DNA of 19,628 nt from Jatrophihabitans_A sp035248685 (lineage in GTDB: Bacteria; Actinomycetota; Actinomycetes; Mycobacteriales; Jatrophihabitantaceae): positions 1 through 19,628 of the forward strand of contig DATFHF010000038.1 in the NCBI GenBank assembly GCA_035248685.1, given 5' to 3'. A model generated the notes under the pieces. That model had not been told where the DNA came from. It saw nothing but the letters and a program-made list of their open reading frames with translations, and made no database searches. Of the stretch, positions 1 to 9,012 are shown piece after piece. Within the stretch, counting starts at the first letter, position 1; each line of letters starts with the position of its first letter. The position numbers and the translations under genes were made by a program.

Positions 1-1016
1 TTGGCCGCGGCCTGGCCGCGCCCCGCGGTCCAGCCGCCGGCGGTCGGACCGGGCGGGGCCGGTTGGCCGCTCGAACCGCCACTGTTGCCGCCGCTGTTTT
101 GGGCCTGCTGTGCCAGCAGGGCCAGCTCGCGCAGCTGCGCCTCGTGCGCCCGCTGCAACGCCAATCGGCGTTGCCGGGCCTTTTCGGCGGCAATCGCGGC
201 CTGCTCGCGTTGGTAGGCCAGGTACTTCGAACGCTCGTTGTTCAGGGTGGCCAGCTGCAGCTGGGCCGCCGACAGCCGCTGCTGGTAGTCGGCTTGCAGG
301 TTCTGCAGGTTGGCCGCCTGCGCCTTCTCGTTGGCGTAGGCCTGCTGTGCCGCCAGTTGAGCCTGCTGGGCGGCCAACGCCAGCTTGTTCTGGGTTTGTA
401 CCGCTTGCTTGGCTCGGACATCGGCGTTGGACTTGGCCACCGTCGCGCGGTCGAGGGCGCCGAGGGCGTCCAGGTGGTGTTCGGAGATGAAGGTCTGGTA
501 GTCCCCGCCCTGCAACAGCGCGCTGGGATCGGTGGCGGTGAGCAGCCCGATCGTGGTCGAGCCGACCGGCGGCGACAGGTAGCTGTCGTGCACGTAGTTG
601 GTCAGGTTCTGGCGCGCCTTGGTGATGGCCTGCTGGGCGGTGACCACCGCCGCCTGCGCCTGGGCGGCCTGCTCCTTGGCGAGGTTGAGCTTGTACTCGG
701 CCTCGGCGAACTTCTGCTCGGCCAGCTCGGCCTGGGCGGCCAGCGAGTGCAGCTGGGACTGGGCGGCGGCCAGTTGCGCCGACAGCACGCCGACCGTGTG
801 GGCCAACATCGATTTCTGGATCGAGGCCTGCGCCAGCTGGCTGTCGGACGGATTGGGCGGTGGCTTGGGGGCCGCGGCGACCGGGCCGATCGCGGTGCAC
901 ACCAGCGCGGCCGCGGAGACCAGACAGCCCGCGCCGACCAACCACACAGACTTTGTTGCGCACTTACCCGTCTTGGCGGGCTTCCCTGCCGGTTCGGCAT
1001 GGCCTCGACTACGCAC
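1..1016 (-). CDS. Secreted NlpC/P60-type peptidoglycan hydrolase, N-terminal part (cut by left edge)
   Basis: The frame stays open from a GTG at 1016 to the window edge, giving 338 codons. The start is supported by AGGGG six bases upstream and by an in-frame TAG just before it. Residues 1-49 form a signal peptide: a basic stretch with K18 and K22, a hydrophobic core (about 24-44), and an Ala-rich cleavage region ending near A49. Residues of about 55-300 are Ala/Gln/Leu-rich heptad-like coiled coil, as in actinobacterial RipA/PcsB-like proteins. A Gly/Ser/Pro linker follows, then G-W-T-A-G-R-G-Q-A-A, which usually leads into the NlpC/P60 domain. That catalytic Cys-His domain would lie outside the window, so hydrolase function is inferred from architecture and from position next to acn, where mycobacteria carry ripA. 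Expected role: cleavage of stem peptides outside the membrane during cell separation. It is divergent from aconitase. Confidence 0.85.
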   Translation of the reverse strand, partial: MRSRGHAEPAGKPAKTGKCATKSVWLVGAGCLVSAAALVCTAIGPVAAAPKPPPNPSDSQLAQASIQKSMLAHTVGVLSAQLAAAQSQLHSLAAQAELAEQKFAEAEYKLNLAKEQAAQAQAAVVTAQQAITKARQNLTNYVHDSYLSPPVGSTTIGLLTATDPSALLQGGDYQTFISEHHLDALGALDRATVAKSNADVRAKQAVQTQNKLALAAQQAQLAAQQAYANEKAQAANLQNLQADYQQRLSAAQLQLATLNNERSKYLAYQREQAAIAAEKARQRRLALQRAHEAQLRELALLAQQAQNSGGNSGGSSGQPAPPGPTAGGWTAGRGQAAA

Positions 1017-1092
1017 CAGCTACCCCTCTGTTCATCACGGCATAGCGTGCCAGTTAAGTCCCACCAGCGCCAGCAGTCACGCCAATCACATA

Positions 1093-1105
1093 TGTTTCAG
1101 AAACA
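1093..1105. promoter_or_regulatory. Operator-like palindrome TGTTTCAGAAACA
   Basis: A 13-bp perfect odd palindrome (arms TGTTTC/GAAACA around a central A) lies in the 222-bp divergent region between the NlpC-type gene and aconitase. It could bind a dimeric repressor of either gene. I do not recognise the regulator, and it does not resemble the AcnR box (CAG-AC/GT-CTG type) I remember from corynebacteria. The rest of 1017-1238 holds no gene, and I saw no c-di-AMP riboswitch motif. Confidence 0.35.
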
Positions 1106-1238
1106 ACACGGATACCAGCGATGGCTCAATCACTATCGGTAGCGGACCGGTTTAGCTGAGTAACCGATGCCGCCGAACGAGGGCGGTCCGGCATGCGGAA
1201 GAATGGACTCAGCTACCGCGATCGCCGAGGAGACAGCC

Positions 1239-4094
<2,856 letters not shown>

Positions 4095-4117
4095 CTTGCC
4101 CGCCGGGTCTTAAGTCG

Positions 4118-4183
4118 CGAGTGGGCGATTGCACGTCCAGTGGGCAGTTGTAACCGCCCACTCACGCCCGAACTGCCCACTCG
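4118..4183. repeat. Nested inverted repeats downstream of acnA
   Basis: Four copies of a GTGGGC/GCCCAC core lie here, two direct and two inverted. AGTGGGCAGTT (4139-4149) pairs perfectly with AACTGCCCACT (4171-4181). CGAGTGGGC (4118-4126) pairs with GCCCACTCG (4175-4183). GAGTGGGCG (4119-4127) pairs with CGCCCACTC (4155-4163). AGTGGGC (4139-4145) pairs with GCCCACT (4156-4162). A two-level nested hairpin or mutually exclusive hairpins are possible. It starts 24 bases after the acnA stop and may end that transcript, but no T-tract is seen. It could also be a dispersed intergenic palindrome. Confidence 0.7.
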
Positions 4184-4214
4184 TGGCGGCTAAGCCATCT
4201 TGGCGTGGCCTTTG

Positions 4215-4251
4215 GTTGCCTTGGGCAGCAATCTCGATCTACCCGGGCAAC
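4215..4251. promoter_or_regulatory. Imperfect inverted repeat upstream of xylF, possible operator
   Basis: GTTGCC (4215-4220) and GGCAAC (4246-4251) are inverted with a 25-bp spacer, and the match continues as GGG/CCC after a small mismatch. It lies about 30 bp before a candidate -35 and could be a ROK repressor site or a short RNA hairpin. The evidence is weak and positional only. Confidence 0.25.
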
Positions 4252-4279
4252 ACAAGGTAACAACTCGGTGTCGGGGTCT

Positions 4280-4308
4280 TTGCCAGCAGGTCAATTCAGG
4301 GATATGTT
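4280..4308 (+). promoter_or_regulatory. Candidate promoter of the xylose-type operon
   Basis: TTGCCA (4280-4285), a 17-bp spacer and TATGTT (4303-4308) resemble a housekeeping sigma promoter. It would give a leader of about 65 bases before the ATG at 4381. The wider 4095-4380 gap holds no gene that I can support. The two hexamers deviate from consensus, so this is tentative. Confidence 0.35.
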
Positions 4309-4380
4309 CCCGCCGACAACATTCAGCGGTCCGCAGCGGGATGCCGCCGCACCGCACACGTCGGAAAGGCGGCACTGCCC

Positions 4381-5517
4381 ATGCGCAAGAGCGCAATTGG
4401 CCTGATCGTTGTGGGAGCCGCGGCCACGCTCGCCGTGAGCGCGTGCTCCTCGAGCAAGAAGTCCGGCACGCCCTCCTCCGCGCCGGCCGGCGGCAGCTCC
4501 AGCTCCTCCAGCTCGGGCACCGGTGCGCTGGACGGCAAGGGCGCCAAGGTCGGCATCATCATGCCGGACACCCAATCCTCGCAACGCTGGGTCACCTCCG
4601 ACCCGCAGGCGCTGAGCGCCGAGTGCAAGAAGGTCAACCTCAGCTGTGACATCCAGAACGCGCAGAACGACGCGGGCAAGATGAAGACCATCGCCGAGAG
4701 CATGGAGAGCAACGGCATCAAGGTGCTGATGATCGTCAACCTGGACTCGGCGTCCGGCGCGGCGATCGAGCAGGAGGCGCAGGGCAAGGGCATCACCACC
4801 ATCGACTACGACCGGCTCACCCTGGGCGGCAAGGCCGCCCTCTACATCTCCTTCGACAACGTGGCAGTCGGCACCGCGCAGGGCACCACACTGACCCAGT
4901 GCCCGCAGGTCGCCGGCAAGAGTTCGGTGAAATACGTCGACGTCAACGGCGCGCCCACCGACAACAACGCCACCCTGTTCAAGCAGGGCTACGACGGCGT
5001 GCTGTCCAAGCAGCCGGGCTGGACGAAGGTCGACGACCAGTCCATCGCCAAGTGGGACAACGCCACCGCGGGTACCACGTTCACCGCGATGCTGCGCAAG
5101 AACCCGAACATCAACGCGGTGATGGTGGCCAACGACGGCATGGCCAACTCGGTTATCGCGGCGCTGAAGAATCAGAAGCTGAACGGCAAGGTCGCGGTCT
5201 CCGGCCAGGACGCCACCGCGCAGGGCCTGCAGAACATCATGACCGGCGACCAGTGCTTCTCGATCTACAAGCCGTCGTCCAAGGAAGCGATCCCGGCGAT
5301 CGACGCAATCGCCCAGATCGTCAACGGGCAGACCCCGACCACCACCGGCACCATCAAGGACACCCAGACCGGGCAGGACGTGCCGGCCATCCTGGCCACT
5401 CCGATCCCGATCACCAAGGCCAACGTGGCGCAGCCGATCAACGACGGCTACACCCCGAAGGCTCAGGTCTGCACCGGTACCTACGCCGCGCTCTGCACGG
5501 CCAACGGCGTCAACTAG
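4381..5517 (+). CDS. xylF: Xylose-type sugar ABC transporter, substrate-binding lipoprotein
   Basis: This is the extracytoplasmic binding protein of a sugar importer, 378 residues. Residues 1-21 are a lipoprotein signal peptide with lipobox V-S-A-C and lipidated C22. A Ser/Gly-rich tether (about 23-50) precedes the periplasmic-binding fold. Blocks resembling XylF are visible: an early I-I-M-P-D-T motif, D-Y-D-R, Y-I-S-F-D-N, P-T-D-N-N-A, V-A-N-D and S-G-Q-D-A. Six further cysteines, including a C-terminal pair, could form disulphides. The start is ATG 4381, with an AAGG-type ribosome site rather far upstream; the signal peptide supports it. It is the first gene of a plus-strand operon with the ATPase, permease and ROK regulator. 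Xylose is the best guess for the ligand, but no xylose isomerase or xylulokinase gene is present, so another pentose is possible. Confidence 0.9.
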   Translation: MRKSAIGLIVVGAAATLAVSACSSSKKSGTPSSAPAGGSSSSSSSGTGALDGKGAKVGIIMPDTQSSQRWVTSDPQALSAECKKVNLSCDIQNAQNDAGKMKTIAESMESNGIKVLMIVNLDSASGAAIEQEAQGKGITTIDYDRLTLGGKAALYISFDNVAVGTAQGTTLTQCPQVAGKSSVKYVDVNGAPTDNNATLFKQGYDGVLSKQPGWTKVDDQSIAKWDNATAGTTFTAMLRKNPNINAVMVANDGMANSVIAALKNQKLNGKVAVSGQDATAQGLQNIMTGDQCFSIYKPSSKEAIPAIDAIAQIVNGQTPTTTGTIKDTQTGQDVPAILATPIPITKANVAQPINDGYTPKAQVCTGTYAALCTANGVN

Positions 5518-5544
5518 TAGCTAGGTAACACAGGACTGGCGAGC

Positions 5545-5572
5545 GGGGCGGCGAGCAGATGCTCGCCGCCCC
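5545..5572 (+). terminator. Perfect 12-bp hairpin between xylF and xylG
   Basis: GGGGCGGCGAGC (5545-5556), the loop AGAT and GCTCGCCGCCCC (5561-5572) form a perfect, very GC-rich stem in the 80-bp gap. There is no T-tract. In known importer operons, such intercistronic stems protect the binding-protein mRNA or partly end transcription, so the binding protein outnumbers the membrane subunits. That role is inferred here. The stem ends 16 bases before the ribosome site of the ATPase gene. Confidence 0.8.
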
Positions 5573-5597
5573 ACTCTGCCCCGGAGAGGGAGCGGCC

Positions 5598-6374
5598 ATG
5601 GCCGAACCGACTTTGAGCTTGCGCGGTATCAACAAGAGCTTCGGCCCGGTGGACGTGCTGCGCGGGGTCGACTTCGATGCCGACGCCGGCCAGGTCACCG
5701 CGCTGGTGGGCGACAACGGCGCGGGCAAGTCCACCCTGATCAAGTGCATCGGTGGCACGTACCTCGTCGACTTCGGCCAGTTCTTCTTCGAGGGCCGGGA
5801 GGTGCATGTGCACAGCCCGCGCCAGGCCTCCGAACTCGGCATCGAGATCGTCTACCAGGACCTGGCGCTGTGCGACAACCTCGACATCGTGCAGAACATG
5901 TTCCTGGGTCGGGAGAACGTCACCGGCCCGGTGCTGGACGAGATCAGCATGGAGAAGGCGGCGGCCGGCGCGCTGGAATCGCTGCGGGTACGCACCGTCA
6001 AGTCGGTCCGGCAGCGGGTGTCCAGCCTGTCCGGCGGCCAGCGGCAGACGGTGGCGATCGCGAAGTCGGTGCTCTGGCAGTCCAAGGTGGTCATCTTGGA
6101 CGAGCCGACCGCCGCGCTCGGGGTGGCCCAGACCGCGCAGGTGCTGGAACTGGTCCGGCGGCTGGCCGACCAGGGCATCGCGGTGGTGCTGATCAGCCAC
6201 AACATGAACGACGTGCTGCAGGTGGCCGACCGGATCGCGGTGCTCTACCTGGGCCAGATGGCGGCGATCGTGGACCGCAAGGACGTAGACCAGCAGTTGT
6301 TGGTCGAACTGATCACCACCGGCCGGACCGGCAACCTCGGGCTGGCCAGCAACGCGAGCGCGGGAACGGTGTGA
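5598..6374 (+). CDS. xylG: Xylose-type sugar ABC transporter, single-domain ATPase
   Basis: This is the cytoplasmic ATPase that powers sugar import, 258 residues. Motifs are complete: Walker A G-D-N-G-A-G-K-S-T (38-46), signature L-S-G-G-Q (144-148), Walker B I-L-D-E-P (catalytic E169) and switch histidine H201. The start ATG 5598 has GGAG five bases upstream; an in-frame upstream ATG at 5559 lies inside the hairpin and is unlikely. Escherichia coli XylG has two fused nucleotide-binding domains of about 510 residues in total, whereas this protein has one, so it must work as a homodimer. Similar one-domain carbohydrate ATPases are common in actinobacteria. The stop is one base before the permease start, so the two are translationally linked. 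Confidence 0.92.
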   Translation: MAEPTLSLRGINKSFGPVDVLRGVDFDADAGQVTALVGDNGAGKSTLIKCIGGTYLVDFGQFFFEGREVHVHSPRQASELGIEIVYQDLALCDNLDIVQNMFLGRENVTGPVLDEISMEKAAAGALESLRVRTVKSVRQRVSSLSGGQRQTVAIAKSVLWQSKVVILDEPTAALGVAQTAQVLELVRRLADQGIAVVLISHNMNDVLQVADRIAVLYLGQMAAIVDRKDVDQQLLVELITTGRTGNLGLASNASAGTV

Positions 6375-6375
6375 C

Positions 6376-7755
6376 ATGACGACCTCGAGCATGACCCCGG
6401 AATCCAACCCGACCACCACCGACGAGGGCACCGCGCCGGTGCACGACGACCTGGCCGCGGTAGCCGCCACCGCACCGATCGAGGGCGGGCTGACCGACTA
6501 CTTCCGCACCTACCGGGTGCGGGTGCGCAGCGGCGACCTGGGTTCGACGCCGGCAGTGGCCGGCCTGATCGTGCTGGTCATCGTGTTCTGGGTCCTGCAC
6601 CCGACGTTCGGCTCGTTGGCCAACTTCTCCGACCTGCTCAAGCAGGCCTCCCCCACCATCTTCATCGCGATGGGCCTGGTCTTCGTCCTACTGCTGGGCG
6701 AAATCGACCTGGCCGCCGGCACCGCGGCCGGGGTATGCGCCACCCTGATGGCCCGGTTGTCGGTCGGCTACAACTGGCCGTGGCCGGCAGCCATCGGCGC
6801 CGCGCTGGTGTGCGGCCTGGCCATCGGGCTGTTCACCGGCTGGCTGTGCGCCAAGGTGCGCATCCCGTCCTTCGTGGTCACGCTGGCGCTGTTCCTGGCG
6901 TTTCAGGGTGTGGAGCTGTTCTTCATCCTCAACGGCGCCGGCGCGCACGGCAACGTCTCGATCACCGACAACTTCATCACCAACCTCTACAACGGCCAGA
7001 TGGCGGTCTGGCTCGGCTGGCTGCTGGCCGTGGTGGCGGTGGTCGGCTACGCGCTGGTGAAGCTCCAGCAGGTGACTTCGCGCAGCCGGGCCGGACTGAT
7101 CGCCGAACCGATCTCGCTGGTGGTGGTCAAGGTGGTGGCGCTGGCCGTGCTGATGGCGGTCGCGGTCTACCTGCTCAACCTCAACCGCGGTGGCACCGGC
7201 AATACCCAGCTGATCAACCAGGGCGGCAAGTTAGTGCTGGTCAAGCCACCGGCGCTGCGCGGGGTGCCCTGGGTGGTACTGCTGATCGGTTTCTTCTTCA
7301 CGGTCTGGACGTTCCTGCTCAGCCGGACCCGGTACGGCCGGCATGTCTATGCGGTGGGCGGTAACACCGAGGCGGCTCGCCGGGCCGGTATCCGTACCGA
7401 CCGGATTCGGATCTCGGTGTTCGTGATCAACTCCTTCATGGCCGCCATCGGTGGCGTGCTGATCGCGTCGAACACCCACTCAGTGGACGCCAACACCGGC
7501 GGCGGCAACACCCTGCTGCTCGCGGTCGGCGCGGCGGTCATCGGCGGCACCAGCCTGTTCGGTGGCCGCGGCCGGCCGGCCGACGCCATCATCGGCGGCC
7601 TGGTGGTCGCGGTGATCGCCAACGGCATGGCCGACCTGGTGCAGGGCAACAACCGGGACTCGATCCAGTACATCGTGACCGGAGCCGTCCTGCTGCTGGC
7701 CGCCGCTGTCGACGCGCTGTCCCGGCGACGTGCCGGTGCGGCCGGGTTGGGCTGA
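6376..7755 (+). CDS. xylH: Xylose-type sugar ABC transporter, permease
   Basis: This is the membrane channel of the importer, 459 residues, of the BPD_transp_2 (RbsC/XylH) family. A polar N-terminal tail of about 60 residues precedes the first membrane segment (A-G-L-I-V-L-V-I-V-F). About nine or ten hydrophobic segments follow. The family motif G-E-I-D-L near residue 115 and the cytoplasmic coupling region with Y-A-V-G-G-N-T-E-A-A-R-R-A-G-I near 325-340 are present. A hydrophilic insert with N-L-N-R-G-G near residues 270-300 is like that of XylH proteins. The ATG lies one base after the ATPase stop. Its ATPase partner is the preceding gene, and the ROK gene follows after 30 bp. Confidence 0.92.
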   Translation: MTTSSMTPESNPTTTDEGTAPVHDDLAAVAATAPIEGGLTDYFRTYRVRVRSGDLGSTPAVAGLIVLVIVFWVLHPTFGSLANFSDLLKQASPTIFIAMGLVFVLLLGEIDLAAGTAAGVCATLMARLSVGYNWPWPAAIGAALVCGLAIGLFTGWLCAKVRIPSFVVTLALFLAFQGVELFFILNGAGAHGNVSITDNFITNLYNGQMAVWLGWLLAVVAVVGYALVKLQQVTSRSRAGLIAEPISLVVVKVVALAVLMAVAVYLLNLNRGGTGNTQLINQGGKLVLVKPPALRGVPWVVLLIGFFFTVWTFLLSRTRYGRHVYAVGGNTEAARRAGIRTDRIRISVFVINSFMAAIGGVLIASNTHSVDANTGGGNTLLLAVGAAVIGGTSLFGGRGRPADAIIGGLVVAVIANGMADLVQGNNRDSIQYIVTGAVLLLAAAVDALSRRRAGAAGLG

Positions 7756-7785
7756 GCGGCCGGGCGAACGGGAAGGGAACGTCCG

Positions 7786-8994
7786 GTGGCACAACACCGG
7801 CTGGCGGTGCGCCCGGAGGAGATCCGCCGGCACAACCTCAGCCTGCTGGTTCGGCACATCCACCAGCACGGCGAGCTGACCAGGGCCGAGCTCACCGCGG
7901 CCACCGGGCTGAACCGCAGCACCATCGGCGCGTTGGTCTCGGACCTGGTCGGTCTCGGCTTGGTGACCGAGTACGTCCCCTCGGTGCGTGATCGGGCCGG
8001 CCGGCCCTCGCACGTGGTGGCGCCGCGCAGCGACGGGCCGTACGTGATCGCGGTCGACGTGGCGGTCGAGCGGATCGTCACCGCCACCGTCGGCCTCGGT
8101 GGCACCGTGCACGAGCGGCGGCTGGTGGTCATCGACGGTGCCGACCGGCGGCCCGAGGCGGTGGTCGCCCGGATCGTCAGCGATGCCGGCTGGCTGGCCC
8201 AGCGCCGGCCCGGCATCGCCGGCCCGGTGGGCATCGGCGTGAGCATCCCCGGCACCGTTCGGCGCCAGGACGGTTTCATCGAACACGCGCCGAACCTGAA
8301 CTGGCGGGCGGTGCCGTTCGCCGCACTGTTGGCCGAGCAGTTGCCGGTGGCGCTGGAGGTGCACGTCGGCAACGACGCCGACCTGGGCGCGGTGGCCGAG
8401 CACCAGCGTGGCGCGGCGATCGGCTACGACCACCTGATCTATCTCAACGGCAGCGTCGGGGTCGGCGGCGGCATCATCGCCGAGGGCATCCAGCTGTACG
8501 GCGCCGGCGGTTACGGCGGCGAGATCGGGCACATGACGATCAATCCGGACGGGCCGCCCTGCCACTGCGGCAACACCGGCTGCATCGAGACCTACATCGG
8601 CGAACACGCCTTGCTGCGGGCGGCCGGGATCACCGACCAGCACGGGCCGAAGGTGGTGGAGGCGGTGTTCGCAGACGCGGCCGCCGGTGACCGGCAGGCT
8701 CGGGCGGCGGTGCGTACGGTGGCCGGCTGGCTCGGATTGAGCTTGGCCAACCTGGTCAACTGCTTCAACCCGCAGGCGATTGTGGTCGGCGGTTCGCTGG
8801 CCGAGGTGGTCCGGCTGGAGCGGGCCACCGTGGAGGCCGAGCTGGACCGGCGCGCGATGGCGGCCGCCCGGGCCGGCGTGCAACTGCTGCTGCCCGGCCT
8901 GGATCAGGACTCCGCGCTGATCGGTGCCGCCGAGCTGGCGTTCGGCGCACTGCTGGCGGCGCCGGACTCCCCCATCGTCTCGGTCGCCAACTGA
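7786..8994 (+). CDS. ROK-family transcriptional repressor (XylR-like)
   Basis: This probable sugar-responsive repressor has 402 residues. An N-terminal winged helix-turn-helix (about 10-75, with T-R-A-E-L-T-A-A-T-G-L-N and R-A-G-R-P) is followed by a ROK sugar-binding domain. The ROK zinc motif is intact: H249, C259, C261 and C266 (C-H-C-G-N-T-G-C-I-E). The catalytic-type aspartate D197 in G-N-D-A-D is kept, but the N-terminal phosphate-binding motif is degenerate (V-D-V-A-V-E in place of D-x-G-x-T), so kinase activity is unlikely, as in NagC/XylR repressors. GTG 7786 has GGAAGGGA about seven bases upstream. Its place as the last gene of the importer operon suggests it controls that operon and itself. 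It ends 18 bp from a convergent ABC exporter gene. Confidence 0.9.
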   Translation: MAQHRLAVRPEEIRRHNLSLLVRHIHQHGELTRAELTAATGLNRSTIGALVSDLVGLGLVTEYVPSVRDRAGRPSHVVAPRSDGPYVIAVDVAVERIVTATVGLGGTVHERRLVVIDGADRRPEAVVARIVSDAGWLAQRRPGIAGPVGIGVSIPGTVRRQDGFIEHAPNLNWRAVPFAALLAEQLPVALEVHVGNDADLGAVAEHQRGAAIGYDHLIYLNGSVGVGGGIIAEGIQLYGAGGYGGEIGHMTINPDGPPCHCGNTGCIETYIGEHALLRAAGITDQHGPKVVEAVFADAAAGDRQARAAVRTVAGWLGLSLANLVNCFNPQAIVVGGSLAEVVRLERATVEAELDRRAMAAARAGVQLLLPGLDQDSALIGAAELAFGALLAAPDSPIVSVAN

Positions 8995-9012
8995 GCCGAA
9001 CTGAACCGGAAA

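Noticed and set aside
63..1142. 359-codon plus-strand frame at the left edge
   Set aside because: It is opposite the NlpC-type gene, whose signal peptide, coiled coil and ribosome site fit together. The plus frame is Leu/Gly/Gln-rich shadow.
1017..1238. c-di-AMP (ydaO) riboswitch before the NlpC-type gene
   Set aside because: Such riboswitches often precede actinobacterial cell-wall hydrolase genes, but I found none of the conserved segments in the leader.
7480..8883. 467-codon minus-strand frame opposite the ROK gene
   Set aside because: The ROK protein has an intact HTH and zinc motif on the plus strand; the antisense translation is Asp/His/Arg-rich and unlike any protein.
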